A stretch of 35,859 bases of DNA from CAYXDO01 sp964463485 (GTDB lineage: Bacteria; Myxococcota; Kuafuiibacteriia; Kuafuiibacteriales; Kuafuiibacteriaceae). The notes below the pieces were generated by a model. The model searched no databases, was not told the origin of the DNA, and was given only the letters and a program-made list of their open reading frames with translations. How positions within the stretch are numbered: position 1 is the first letter of the stretch; each line of letters opens with the position of its first letter. Of the stretch, positions 16,849 through 26,976 are shown piece by piece. A program made the translations under genes and the position numbers. Where the stretch lies: contig CAYXDO010000109.1 in NCBI GenBank assembly GCA_964463485.1, forward strand, positions 1-35,859. Direction: 5' to 3'.

Positions 16849-17766
16849 TCACGCGAGCCCTAGGCCAGCAAAAAGATTGTCGACCGCCTCGTTCTCCATC
16901 AGCTCCCGCGCTTCGGCCGCATACGATCCAATGTGGGTCGTCAAGACGGCGTTCTCGAGCGTCGCCAGCGGACCGGAATACGGCTCCTTCTCGAAGACGT
17001 CCAGATAAGCAGAGGCCGACGGGTTCTTGGTCAGGTGCTCGACCAGAGCCCCTTCGTCGATCACCCCGCCGCGAGCGGAGTTCACGATCACCGCATCGCC
17101 CTTCAGCTTGGACAGGAGGCTGACGCCGACGAGCCCGCTCGTGGCCGGTGTGAACGGCAGGTGAAGGCTGACGACGTCCGATCGCGTGAACAAGGTCTCG
17201 AGGTCCAACCATTCGATGCGATGGGTGTTCGCGAACGCGCCGTCGCGGTCGGGGTCGGACGCCACGAGCTTCACTTCGAAGGGCAGGAGCAAAGAGACGA
17301 GACGCTTTCCTACTCGCCCTAAGCCAACGATGCCCACGGTCTTGCCTCTGAGCAGAGAGCCCATCGGCTTCTTCCACGCACCCGATCGGATCGAACGATC
17401 GGCAGCGGGGATGCGCCTCATCGCCGACAACATCCCGCCGAGGGTGAGCTCGGCGACTGCATCGACGTGGGCGTTGGGGGTGTTGAAGACGCGAATGCCG
17501 AGGGACTTGGCCGCCTCGAGGTCGACGCTGTCGAGCCCGACGCCGCAGCGCGAGATTACTTTGAGCTCCGACTGTTTTTCGAGCACTCCTCGCGAGAGCT
17601 TCTCGACGCCGGCGATCACTCCTGCTTTTCCGGCGAGGAGCTTCGCCGCCTCCGCTTCCTCGAGCTTGCGCCCGTAAGGATTCAGCTCATACGAAAGTCC
17701 GGCCATCGCGAGCCTGGTGAGGGGCCGCTCACCGAACGACGACGTCGAGATCAAGACCGCGCTCAT
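16849..17766 (-). CDS. D-isomer-specific 2-hydroxyacid dehydrogenase (phosphoglycerate dehydrogenase-like)
   Basis: A 305-residue NAD-dependent oxidoreductase. The nucleotide-binding motif is GLGRVG at 148-153, with acidic D171 following strand 2. The catalytic triad is R232 (NSARGGVIDE), E261 (EKEPY) and H278 (TTHIGSYAAEAR). SerA interconverts 3-phosphoglycerate and 3-phosphohydroxypyruvate. This protein lacks the regulatory ACT domain and is shorter than E. coli SerA (410 residues). Because it sits between a nucleotidyl-sugar cytidylyltransferase gene (3 bp upstream) and a HAD phosphatase gene (1 bp downstream), a role in making a modified sugar or sugar acid is more likely than serine synthesis. 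That is an inference from context. Confidence 0.9.
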   Translation of the reverse strand: MSAVLISTSSFGERPLTRLAMAGLSYELNPYGRKLEEAEAAKLLAGKAGVIAGVEKLSRGVLEKQSELKVISRCGVGLDSVDLEAAKSLGIRVFNTPNAHVDAVAELTLGGMLSAMRRIPAADRSIRSGAWKKPMGSLLRGKTVGIVGLGRVGKRLVSLLLPFEVKLVASDPDRDGAFANTHRIEWLDLETLFTRSDVVSLHLPFTPATSGLVGVSLLSKLKGDAVIVNSARGGVIDEGALVEHLTKNPSASAYLDVFEKEPYSGPLATLENAVLTTHIGSYAAEARELMENEAVDNLFAGLGLA

Positions 17767-17769
17767 GGC

Positions 17770-18501
17770 TCACCAACCCTTGATCTCGGCCACGACCTCC
17801 GGATGCGCAACCCACCATTCGTGGAAGGGGACGTCGAACGAGCCGTTGATGTCGCGCCCCGTGATCCACGGTCGAACGATGGGGTGCACACGCTTGCCCA
17901 TCCACCACCATGGGTTTGGGCCGTCCTTGCGATCGACGCAGCCCTTTCGGAACGCCCAAACGCCTTGGTCGTAATAGTAGGCTTTGGGATAGGACTGGCG
18001 CTCGGTGGACACCTTGCGCTCGCTGCCGCCGTAAGGAACCACGAGGTTGTCGCGAATCTCGAGGGCCCTGAGCGGGTGGTCGTCGGCGGCCTCCCACAGC
18101 GACATGACACCGTCGAGGTCGGGGCGCTCTTCGAGAACACCGAGCGCTTCGTCGATCAGCTTGCCGTCGATCATCACAGTGTTGCCGAGGAGGAGCACGA
18201 CGTTCTGGAGCCCTTCGACTCGCCGATCCGCCTCGTGCACGGCGTTCTGAATGACGTCGCCGTGATTCACGTGATCTCCGGCGAGCGCCTCCGGGCGCGC
18301 GATGATGTCGGCTCCCCACTCTCGACCTACGGCCGCAATCTCCTCGCCGTCCGTATCGACGAAGACCCGATGGATCCGCTTGGCGTCCTTGGACGCCTGG
18401 ATCGGATAAGAGAGCAGCGGACGTCCCCCGAGGGGGATGATGTTCTTGCTCTTGATGGACTTCGACCCCGCGCGAGCCGTGATGATCGATACGTTCGTCA
18501 T
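17770..18501 (-). CDS. Acylneuraminate-type CMP-sugar cytidylyltransferase
   Basis: A 243-residue protein of the NeuA/KdsB-like nucleotidyltransferase family, which activates sugar acids with CTP to CMP-sugars for surface glycans. The N-terminal CTP-binding motif reads ARAGSKSIKSKN at 9-20, matching the family pattern ARxGSKxxxxKN. Further family-like parts are VFVDTDGEEIA, ARPEALAGDHVNHGDVIQNA and QGVWAFRKG. The exact sugar is unknown; no NeuB-type synthase is in the window. It is the first gene of a three-gene operon with the hydroxyacid dehydrogenase and HAD phosphatase, and is divergent from a PglE-like aminotransferase. The ATG has no strong Shine-Dalgarno upstream. Confidence 0.88.
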   Translation of the reverse strand: MTNVSIITARAGSKSIKSKNIIPLGGRPLLSYPIQASKDAKRIHRVFVDTDGEEIAAVGREWGADIIARPEALAGDHVNHGDVIQNAVHEADRRVEGLQNVVLLLGNTVMIDGKLIDEALGVLEERPDLDGVMSLWEAADDHPLRALEIRDNLVVPYGGSERKVSTERQSYPKAYYYDQGVWAFRKGCVDRKDGPNPWWWMGKRVHPIVRPWITGRDINGSFDVPFHEWWVAHPEVVAEIKGW

Positions 18502-18627
18502 GGGCTTGTAGGTGCCGCGACGCTTCGCCCGTGTTCAAGAACGAGTCAAGACGACGTCGGGCCGGGGGCTCCGAGTGAAACGTCGCGCACCCAGCCGCAG
18601 TCGACCGATCGCGGGGCGTCTTTTGCG

Positions 18628-18636
18628 TGCTAAATT
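18628..18636 (+). promoter_or_regulatory. Possible extended -10 promoter of the aminotransferase gene
   Basis: tgctaaatt fits an extended -10 element (TGnTAnnnT) about 40 bases before the ATG at 18676; no matching -35 box is seen at the usual distance. A small inverted repeat, ttcgag (18645-18650) with ctcgaa (18660-18665), lies in the leader just before the aaggga Shine-Dalgarno (18665-18670). Confidence 0.3.
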
Positions 18637-18675
18637 CGCGCTCCTTCGAGCCGACACGACTCGAAAGGGACGAAC

Positions 18676-19803
<1,128 letters not shown>

Positions 19804-19816
19804 GTACCATACGCCC

Positions 19817-20995
19817 GTGCGCGGCGCTCGTTGGGTCTTCGCGATCGCGAGCCTCGGGGTCGCCGCGGCCGTGCTCATCCCGCGTCTTCGCCGTCCGCCT
19901 CCGCTCGACGTCGAGGTCGTCCAGCTGGAGCGCGGGGTCGTTCGGGAGATGGTGCCCGCCGCTTCGACCGGCGAAGTCAAGCCGGCACGGCGCGTCAACG
20001 TTCGGTCCGACCTGGCCGGGACAGTGAAGAAGCTGCACAAACGTCGCGGCGACCGCGTCACCGAGCGCGAGGTGCTGCTGACCTTCGAGTCGGACGAGTT
20101 GCTCGCCCGAACGGATCAGGCTCGCGCCAACGTGGAGTCCGCGAAGATCGCCGAGGCGATCGCCAAGACTCGCGCAGAGGCCGCGGGGCGGGCCCTCGAC
20201 CGCGCCAGGTCCCTCGAATCCGGTGGCGCCCTCGCGGCGGCAGACCTCGAGCGCGCGCAGACCGAGGCGAGCGCTGCCTCCCACGCGATCGAACAGGCGG
20301 CCGCCGCACACCGCCAAGCCGAAGCCGCGCTGAAGCTCACCACCGTCGCGCTTCAGCGCGTAGAGATCCACGCACCCTTCGCCGGGGTCCTCCAAGAGGT
20401 CGCCGTCGAGGTCGGCGTGCTCGTGACGCCAGGAACTTTTCTCTTCGATCTGATCGACGACTCGACGACTCTCCTCGAAATCCCGTTCGACGAGTCCGAC
20501 GCGCCCAAGATCGCGGTGGGCCAGCGAGTCTCCCTGAGCCTCGAAGGCCTGCGCGCCAAGGAGCTCTGGGGGACGGTGAGTTACGTTCCTCCCGCCATGG
20601 GCAAGGCCGAGGCCTCGACCCTGGAAGTCACTCGAGTGAAAAAGGATCGATCGTTGTACGTGGAAGTGAAACCGGACGATCCGGCGCCCTTTCGGGTGGG
20701 TGCGTCAGTCAACGCCGAGCTCCTCCTCAACGAGAAATCCGATGTCGCATTCCTCCCATCCAACGTGCTCATCGGACGAGGGATCGAGCGAGAAGTCTAC
20801 CTCGCGGCCGACGGTCGGGCCAAGCGTGTCAAGATTCGGCCAGGACTCACGAGCTGGGAACGTACGGAGATCATCTCGGGACTGACTCCGTCGGACGTCG
20901 TGATCTCGAGCCTCGACGTGGATGGCCTCGAAGATGGCGCCTCCGTGAAAGTCAAAGGCGAGCCCAAAAAGTCTCCGCTGGCCGAGTCACGTTGA
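19817..20995 (+). CDS. Periplasmic adaptor of a MacAB-type exporter (HlyD family)
   Basis: A 392-residue membrane fusion protein. An N-terminal helix at about 5-22 anchors it to the inner membrane. The lipoyl half-motifs appear as VRSDLAGTVKKLHKRRGDRV and, after a helical hairpin (about 95-175), VEIHAPFAGVLQEVAVEVG. Beta-barrel and membrane-proximal parts follow. In MacA-type systems this subunit links the inner-membrane ABC transporter to a TolC-like channel; no TolC is in the window. It starts with GTG 13 bp after the aminotransferase stop and ends one base before the ATPase ATG, so translation is coupled. Confidence 0.92.
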   Translation: MRGARWVFAIASLGVAAAVLIPRLRRPPPLDVEVVQLERGVVREMVPAASTGEVKPARRVNVRSDLAGTVKKLHKRRGDRVTEREVLLTFESDELLARTDQARANVESAKIAEAIAKTRAEAAGRALDRARSLESGGALAAADLERAQTEASAASHAIEQAAAAHRQAEAALKLTTVALQRVEIHAPFAGVLQEVAVEVGVLVTPGTFLFDLIDDSTTLLEIPFDESDAPKIAVGQRVSLSLEGLRAKELWGTVSYVPPAMGKAEASTLEVTRVKKDRSLYVEVKPDDPAPFRVGASVNAELLLNEKSDVAFLPSNVLIGRGIEREVYLAADGRAKRVKIRPGLTSWERTEIISGLTPSDVVISSLDVDGLEDGASVKVKGEPKKSPLAESR

Positions 20996-20996
20996 G

Positions 20997-21692
20997 ATGC
21001 CCGAGCCACTCATCGCGCTACGCGGCGCCCAGAAGAGGTACGTGGTCGGCTCGGAGACCATTCATGCGCTCCGCGGCGTGGACCTCGACATCACGAAGGG
21101 AGAGTTGGTCGCCATCGTTGGTCCCTCCGGTTCGGGAAAGTCGACACTCATGAACGTCATCGGCTGCCTGGATTCGCTCTCCGAGGGTTCGTACAAGCTC
21201 GAAGGGTTGGAGGTCTCCGGGCTGTCCGACGACCGCCTGGCCGAGGTCCGAAATCAATCGATCGGGTTCGTGTTCCAGACCTTCAACCTCCTGCCCCGAC
21301 AGACCGCCGAGGAGAACGTCGCGCTGCCCCTGCGATACTCCGGTGTCTCCAAAGGCGAGCGCACCGAAAAGAGCCGGGCGGCGCTCGGGCGAGTCGAGCT
21401 CTCGGACCGGGTGACTCACCGACCAGACCAACTCTCGGGCGGTCAGAAGCAACGCGTCGCCATCGCGCGAGCCCTCGTCACCCGACCGGCGATCCTCCTC
21501 GCCGACGAACCCACCGGCGCCCTCGATCAACGCACCGGCGGGGAGATCCTGCGGCTATTCCACCGACTCAACGAGGAAGGTGTCACCGTCATCCTCGTCA
21601 CCCACGATCGGGACGTGGCCAGCGCCACGCGACGCAAAGTCACGATCGTCGACGGACAGATCGTCTCCGACGAACGAAGAGGCGAGACATGA
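20997..21692 (+). CDS. ABC transporter ATP-binding protein (MacB/LolD type)
   Basis: A 231-residue ATPase, the normal length for LolD/MacB-class subunits. Walker A is GPSGSGKST (42-50) with K48; the Q-loop is in FVFQTFNLLPRQTAEENV; the signature is LSGGQKQR from 146; Walker B is LLADEPTGALD with D170-E171; the switch His is H203 in LVTHD. It powers the following FtsX-like permease. The stop overlaps the permease start (ATGA). In E. coli MacB both are one polypeptide; here they are separate genes. Confidence 0.95.
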   Translation: MPEPLIALRGAQKRYVVGSETIHALRGVDLDITKGELVAIVGPSGSGKSTLMNVIGCLDSLSEGSYKLEGLEVSGLSDDRLAEVRNQSIGFVFQTFNLLPRQTAEENVALPLRYSGVSKGERTEKSRAALGRVELSDRVTHRPDQLSGGQKQRVAIARALVTRPAILLADEPTGALDQRTGGEILRLFHRLNEEGVTVILVTHDRDVASATRRKVTIVDGQIVSDERRGET

Positions 21693-22897
21693 GTCTGACC
21701 GACCACCTCGCGATCTCGATCGACGCCATCCTCGCCAACCCGATTCGCGCGTTTCTGACGACGCTTGGCGTCCTGATCGGCGTGCTCGCGGTGGTCCTGC
21801 TCGTTGGACTCGGCGACGCCGTCCGCGCCTACGTGCTCGATAGCTTCGCGAACGTCGGCTCGAACCTCCTTCAAATCCGAGCGGGCCGCCAAGAGACGCG
21901 CGGCTTCTCACCGCCATCGATGAACGTCCGCAACAAGCTCTCCATGAACGACGTGGACGCGCTCGAAAAACGCGCGATGACCGTCGACGGAGTGTCACCG
22001 CTCGTGTTCGGCACCGGAGAGCTCCGCGCCGGTGACTTGCTTCGCGACGTGATGGTGATTGGCGTCGGCGCCCGCTACGCGGAGCTACGAAAGCTCGGCA
22101 TGGCGGACGGGCGATTCATCGAACGGGAGGACCTGGACGCTCACCGCCGGGTCGTGATCGTGGGACAGACCATCGTCCGCGAGCTCTTCGGATCCGGTAC
22201 TCATCCGATCGGCCAGACGCTTCACATCGCCGGCTCCGCCTTTCGGATCGTCGGAATCACGGAGAAGAAGGGAAAGACGTTTGGCTTCGACATGGACGAC
22301 CTGGCCTTCGTACCCGCCACCGCCGCGCAAGACCTGTTTGGGAACGACTCGCTGAGTGAGATCCTCGCACGAGCCAAGGACCAGTACAACGTTCGTCCGG
22401 CCGTCGACGAAATCGGCGAGGTCTTGAAGATGCGGCGCGGAAATACCGTGGATTTTTCGATCAACAGTCAGGACGACATGATGGGTACGGTGAACGATAT
22501 CATGGACACACTGACGTTCGCCCTCGGCGCCATCGCGTCGATCTCTCTCCTCGTGGGCGGCGTGGGCATCATGAACATCATGCTCGTCTCGGTGAAGGAA
22601 CGAACGCGAGAGATCGGCGTTCGAAGAGCGGTGGGCGCGAAGAAGCGAGACATTCTCCTGCAATTCTTGGTCGAGTCCGTCCTCGTGTCGTTGATGGGCG
22701 GCGTGTCGGGCGTAGGGCTCGGGATGCTGGTCGTGCGCGTCGCCCACCACATCGAGCCAGCGCTCCCCGTCGAGCTAGGCCTGTGGAACGTCCTCATGGC
22801 GCTCGGATTCTCCGCGCTCGTGGGCATCGTCTCCGGCGTGGTGCCGGCGATTCGGGCGGCCGAGCTCGATCCGGTCGAAGCCCTTCGCTACGAGTGA
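21689..22897 (+). CDS. MacB/FtsX-type ABC permease
   Basis: A 402-residue inner-membrane protein with the mechanotransmission layout. One helix lies at about 22-42 (AFLTTLGVLIGVLAVVLLVG), then a large periplasmic domain (about 45-265), then three C-terminal helices. The segment between the second and third helices has the family hallmark VKERTREIGVRRAVGAKK. The last residues PAIRAAELDPVEALRYE are the classic MacB/LolC ending. It works with the preceding ATPase and adaptor to push a substrate, such as a lipoprotein, peptide, siderophore or drug, from the periplasmic side outward. The substrate is unknown; the next gene, a lipoprotein, or the glycan genes may give a hint. Confidence 0.94.
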   Translation: MSLTDHLAISIDAILANPIRAFLTTLGVLIGVLAVVLLVGLGDAVRAYVLDSFANVGSNLLQIRAGRQETRGFSPPSMNVRNKLSMNDVDALEKRAMTVDGVSPLVFGTGELRAGDLLRDVMVIGVGARYAELRKLGMADGRFIEREDLDAHRRVVIVGQTIVRELFGSGTHPIGQTLHIAGSAFRIVGITEKKGKTFGFDMDDLAFVPATAAQDLFGNDSLSEILARAKDQYNVRPAVDEIGEVLKMRRGNTVDFSINSQDDMMGTVNDIMDTLTFALGAIASISLLVGGVGIMNIMLVSVKERTREIGVRRAVGAKKRDILLQFLVESVLVSLMGGVSGVGLGMLVVRVAHHIEPALPVELGLWNVLMALGFSALVGIVSGVVPAIRAAELDPVEALRYE

Positions 22898-22904
22898 GTA
22901 CGCC

Positions 22905-25298
22905 GTGCTGTACGCCGTGCTGAGCTCGACCTTCCGAAGCCTCCGCGCGGCGGCGCCTGCTGTGGCAGTGATCCTCGCCTGTTGTTCGGAGCGGATTGAG
23001 CTCAGCCTCCCGACTGACGGGTGGATCGTGCTCGCTGCGCTCACGGAAGCCGGCGACGTCACCTCCACGGAGCTCATTCGAGGTCGCGGTGAGGCGCTCG
23101 AGCGGGAGCTGCTGGAAGGTGAGTTGCCTGTGGCCTTCTCACTCGACGCGGCGACCGAGCTCTACGCGGCAGATGGCTCTACGGCAGACCTCGGTTTGAA
23201 GCTGAGTCACCAACCCGACGCAGGATGCGGTCGCTGCCTCGCAGACAGCCGCGAGCCCCCGTTCCTCATCTTTCAGGGCTCGACTTGCCCCCTTCCCAGC
23301 TGGGTAGCCGCGGCGTACCAAGAGCCGCTCACACCCAACGCCATCGAGCTCGCCCGACGGCAGATCAGGCTCGGCTCGCTCGGGGACTGCGGCTGCCTCC
23401 CTCCTCTGACCCGGAAGGCCCCGATCGCAGAAGCTCGACTCGTCGACGGGGAGTTCCCGTTCGTGCACGCCGCCACGTCGCAAAAGGGAACCGTCGCCCT
23501 GGTAGGTCAAGATAGGGCCACCCTGATCGGACTCGACGGTTCCCGACGAGACGTACCCATGACATTTTCGGACCCCATCCGGGGCGTCGCGGCCCTGGGA
23601 GAGTCGTTCGCCGTGCTGACCGGAGCGGCCCGAAACTCCGAGCTCATCGTCTTCGACCCCGAGTTGAGCCAGGTCGAATCGATGAGCCTGACCGTCGACC
23701 CGGGGTCGGCGACCCTGCTCACCGCGGCGGATGCCGTGCTGGTGTTGGGCGAAGAGAGCGATGTCTCGATACCCGTCACCAAACTCTGCAGCGGCGCTCC
23801 GCTCAAATGCGCAGAGATCTCTCCGGGCGCCGCGCGGCGAAGAGAGCTCGCCGTCGACGCCGTGATCACCGCGTCTTTGAAATTCGTGGTCTTGTACAGC
23901 CTGTTCGGAGCTCAAATCTACGACCGAGCTCCGTCCCCGGAGGAGGTCGTCGGCGTCGAGCCTGATCGAGTCGTCGTCCGCTCGGGGAACGACATTGAAC
24001 ACCGGAAATTCGCGATCGAAGGCTTCTTCGGACAGAAAATCGGAGCCCTCGGAGATCGGGTCTTCGTCTGCGGCGCAGAGGACGACCTTCAGTCCTTGTA
24101 CACGTTCGAGTTGGGCGATCCCGAGGGAACGCTGACTCGGGCGGCGCAATCCGGCGGCTCGTGCACGGGCTTCCGACTCTCGAGCTCGACGACGATCGAC
24201 GCTGCCTTCGGCGGCCTGGTGATTCGCTTGGACGCGCAGGGTCGGGAAGTCCGTCGCCTGACCCCAGATGAGGCGCTCCCGGGAGCTGGCGCGTTCCTTC
24301 GCTTTCCGAGTCACGCGAAGATCTCGGATTCGCGGATCGCGTTTGGCGAGAGCGGCTTGGTGCTGCGAACCTCTACGACGACAGCGGCTCGGAGAGTATG
24401 GGGTCTGCCGAGCTGGCAGGCTGCCGCGCGGCTCGTGGCCCACCGAGACGACGTCTGGCTGATCCACCCCGCGCATACTCGGAAGCTGGGCGGGGCGGAG
24501 GGTCCTGGCCTCGGGTTCAATCCCGTCGATGTCATTTCCGACGGCGTCCGCCTGGTGGCCTTGGACCCCGGCGGTCAGCTGGTGACTTTCGACCCCGACT
24601 CCGGACAGATCGAGAGCCGGATCGCGCTGCCCACCCCCACCGGTTGGCCGGCCCGAGTCGCCGCCTTCGGTCCTTCGGACTATCTGGTGGTCAGCAAGGC
24701 CGCTCCGTTCGACGTGTGGAGGGTCTGGCAAGGCGAGACGCGCACGCTCGAGCTGAGTTGGGACATCCCATCGACTTTGCAGGTCGAGAGCCCGCCGCCC
24801 TTGGTCTATGGGCTTCAACTCGACGCCCGCGCAGGCTCGGCGTTCGTCGGAGGCTCGACTACCCACGAGGGCTTTGCGTTCCGAATTCTCCCGATCGGGG
24901 ACGGAGGCGCCCGCATCGAGCGTGTCATCCTCCCTCAGAGCACCGACGTCGATGGGTTGATCGCGCGCTGTCCGGACGAAGCATTTCTGTGGAGTGTGGG
25001 GGACCAAGCCACCGACGTGATCGAAATTCACACGCCCGGCGGCATACCCACGGCCACGTCCTTCGAGCAGGTCCATTTCCGAGGCAGCGCGACGGGTTCG
25101 TCGCTGCCGATCTGGACCGATTCCCACCTGTTTCGCCTAGCCCCGCTGCGGGCCGGAGGTCTACAGCTCACAGGATTTCCTGACGGTCCGGAGCTCACGC
25201 TCGATGGTTACCTCGGCTCGTCCGCGCGCTCCGGGTCGCACCTGGAAGTCCTGGCCCACAACGGAGCCGTGTGGCGAATCGACGTCCGGGATCAGTGA
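22905..25298 (+). CDS. Large putative lipoprotein, propeller-like, function unknown
   Basis: A 797-residue exported protein I do not recognise. The signal peptide ends in a good lipobox (VAVILAC, then CSERIEL), so a lipidated Cys near residue 26 is likely. An early region has paired cysteines (DAGCGRCLADS, QGSTCPLP, GDCGCLPP) that may form disulfides. The remainder alternates short beta strands with patterns such as LVALDPGGQLVTFDPDSGQ and DDVWLIHPAH, compatible with beta-propellers. It begins 7 bp after the permease stop, so it is probably the last gene of the exporter operon and could be its partner or cargo. The GTG at 22905 and the GTG at 22917 sit in a 12-bp direct duplication (tacgccgtgctg); either could be the start. 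Confidence 0.75.
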   Translation: MLYAVLSSTFRSLRAAAPAVAVILACCSERIELSLPTDGWIVLAALTEAGDVTSTELIRGRGEALERELLEGELPVAFSLDAATELYAADGSTADLGLKLSHQPDAGCGRCLADSREPPFLIFQGSTCPLPSWVAAAYQEPLTPNAIELARRQIRLGSLGDCGCLPPLTRKAPIAEARLVDGEFPFVHAATSQKGTVALVGQDRATLIGLDGSRRDVPMTFSDPIRGVAALGESFAVLTGAARNSELIVFDPELSQVESMSLTVDPGSATLLTAADAVLVLGEESDVSIPVTKLCSGAPLKCAEISPGAARRRELAVDAVITASLKFVVLYSLFGAQIYDRAPSPEEVVGVEPDRVVVRSGNDIEHRKFAIEGFFGQKIGALGDRVFVCGAEDDLQSLYTFELGDPEGTLTRAAQSGGSCTGFRLSSSTTIDAAFGGLVIRLDAQGREVRRLTPDEALPGAGAFLRFPSHAKISDSRIAFGESGLVLRTSTTTAARRVWGLPSWQAAARLVAHRDDVWLIHPAHTRKLGGAEGPGLGFNPVDVISDGVRLVALDPGGQLVTFDPDSGQIESRIALPTPTGWPARVAAFGPSDYLVVSKAAPFDVWRVWQGETRTLELSWDIPSTLQVESPPPLVYGLQLDARAGSAFVGGSTTHEGFAFRILPIGDGGARIERVILPQSTDVDGLIARCPDEAFLWSVGDQATDVIEIHTPGGIPTATSFEQVHFRGSATGSSLPIWTDSHLFRLAPLRAGGLQLTGFPDGPELTLDGYLGSSARSGSHLEVLAHNGAVWRIDVRDQ

Positions 25299-25336
25299 CA
25301 CCGCTCGAGTTTCGTCTGAGTATGGTCGACAACGAC

Positions 25337-26848
25337 TCAGTCGAGATATCGGCTCTCGGCGACCCAGCTCGCATCCGAGAAATGAGAGAAGTAGAGTGTT
25401 CCTCCTTTCACGTCTCGGAGGAAGGCAGCGTTGACCGCCGGATCGATAGCCGGGCAGCCCCAACTCCGTCCGGTGTACCCGTTATTGCGGACGAACTCGG
25501 GGGATGAGTACTCCGCGGCATGAAAGACGATCGCTCGGCTTCGCACGCGATCGTTGAAGCCGGGTTCGAGCCCATCGAGGCGAAGTGAGTTCCCGTGGCT
25601 CCCGACGTAGGTCTCGGCGGTCTTCATGAGTCCAGCGCTCGACATGTTGGAGCCGGAGATGTTCGAGACGGCCCGCACCCTGCGCACGTCCGAAGGGTCG
25701 CCGGAGCCCGAGCCGTGCGCGACGTGCAGATGGTAGGCCAACTCTTGCGTGAGAAGGTTGAAGGTCCACAAGCGCTTTTGGTCGGAGGGCACGTCGAAAT
25801 CGGCGATGGTGTAAAGGAATCGCTCGGTGTCGCCCTGAGCGAAGGCGCGCCCGAATGCCCGGAGGGCGCGCTCGGCCGCGCGCGCGCGCAGGCCATGGCT
25901 CACCCACTCTCGAGCGGTCGTCCAGCCGAAATGGAGGGTGTAGGCTCCAGAGAGCTCGGTCCCCGAGCTCACGAAGGTGTCGGCCACGACGAGGTACTCA
26001 CCCGCAGACAGAAACGCGCCCGCGCGAAGGTCCCCGCGAGCGACGCAGCTCCCGTCCGCTCGCAAGATGTGAAGGTCGATGTCCACGCCGCCAGCCATCT
26101 GGGAGAGCTCGACCGCGAGAAATCCTTCCGTGGGCAGACTGAGCTTGTAGGTGTTCTCGGGGCCGGACTCGTCGGCGCCCCGACCGCAGTCGTACTCATG
26201 GCGTTGACGGACGCCCAACCGAGTGTCACCCGATTCAATCCAAGGGAACCGATCGATACACGTGCCACCTGAACAAGTAGGTCCGGCCAGGGGCGGCTCT
26301 GGCGCTGAACCCGCACAGGTCTGCTCGATCCCCAAGTCATATTTTGCGCTCGTGGGTACGCCTGAAGTGAATCGGCTATCGATGACGGCCCACGCAGTCA
26401 GATATACGTCGACGTTCTGGGGCGTTCGACTCTCGATGGCGATCAGGGTTGCAGACCGTCCTCGCCCTGACTCGAGCAAAGTCACCTCGACCCCTGCGCT
26501 CGGAGCGCCCGCCTCGCCGTCGAAGAGCGACTGGCCGTCGACGGTGGCCACCCGGATGGCTGGATCGAAATGGCCGTTCGTACGCTGAAATCGAACTTCC
26601 ACCGGGGCGTCCGGTCCGACCGCGATCCTGAAGCGATGGGCGTTGTATCGACCGCTCGAGAAGTCCTCGGAGAGGTCGAAGCGTCCGCAACGCTCGAGGC
26701 GGGTGTCGTTGCGCCAGACCTTCGCGCCGGCGCCCAGCGCTCGAAGCTCAGCGGTCGTCGCCGCTTCTTGGGTCTCTTCGGTCTCCGGGGCGACGCCTCC
26801 GCACGCCGCAGGGACCAACAGGAGCGCTCGGAACAACTTGGATGCCAT
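25337..26848 (-). CDS. Murein L,D-transpeptidase-like (YkuD_2) protein with PPC-like domains
   Basis: A 503-residue secreted protein. The signal sequence ends at LLLVPAACGG, possibly lipidated though the lipobox is weak. Residues about 50-160 and 210-310 look like two beta-sandwich PPC (pre-peptidase C-terminal) modules, the second with GGVDIDLHILRADGSC. The C-terminal 170 residues match the YkuD_2 type of L,D-transpeptidase/carboxypeptidase: SGSNMSSAGLMKT, HGNSLRLDGLEPG, then catalytic H443 (VFHAAEY) and C465 (WGCPAID). Such enzymes crosslink or trim peptidoglycan through a Cys acyl-enzyme. All key residues are present. PPC plus YkuD_2 is an uncommon combination as far as I know. It converges with the large lipoprotein gene. 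Confidence 0.85.
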   Translation of the reverse strand: MASKLFRALLLVPAACGGVAPETEETQEAATTAELRALGAGAKVWRNDTRLERCGRFDLSEDFSSGRYNAHRFRIAVGPDAPVEVRFQRTNGHFDPAIRVATVDGQSLFDGEAGAPSAGVEVTLLESGRGRSATLIAIESRTPQNVDVYLTAWAVIDSRFTSGVPTSAKYDLGIEQTCAGSAPEPPLAGPTCSGGTCIDRFPWIESGDTRLGVRQRHEYDCGRGADESGPENTYKLSLPTEGFLAVELSQMAGGVDIDLHILRADGSCVARGDLRAGAFLSAGEYLVVADTFVSSGTELSGAYTLHFGWTTAREWVSHGLRARAAERALRAFGRAFAQGDTERFLYTIADFDVPSDQKRLWTFNLLTQELAYHLHVAHGSGSGDPSDVRRVRAVSNISGSNMSSAGLMKTAETYVGSHGNSLRLDGLEPGFNDRVRSRAIVFHAAEYSSPEFVRNNGYTGRSWGCPAIDPAVNAAFLRDVKGGTLYFSHFSDASWVAESRYLD

Positions 26849-26976
26849 GAGCCTACTAAACAGGAGCGGCGTATCCTTTTGAAATCAGCCCAGATTCGCT
26901 GTAACCGGTCGTCCACAGGGGGCCGAGCTCGCGAAGATGTAGGCAACAGTGTGCCGATGTCGCCGATACTGCCTTC

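Noticed and set aside
23139..25127. 662-codon minus-strand frame inside the large lipoprotein gene
   Set aside because: Arg-rich shadow; the plus-strand product has a signal peptide, a lipobox and operon context.
25316..25340. ctgagt / actcag inverted repeat between convergent genes as a terminator
   Set aside because: Only 6 bp with a 13-base loop, no T-run, and it overlaps the stop codon at 25337.
26855..26883. ttcaaa / tttagt pair (17-bp spacing) as a promoter of the transpeptidase-like gene
   Set aside because: The start of transcription would fall almost on the ATG, and both boxes match only four of six bases.
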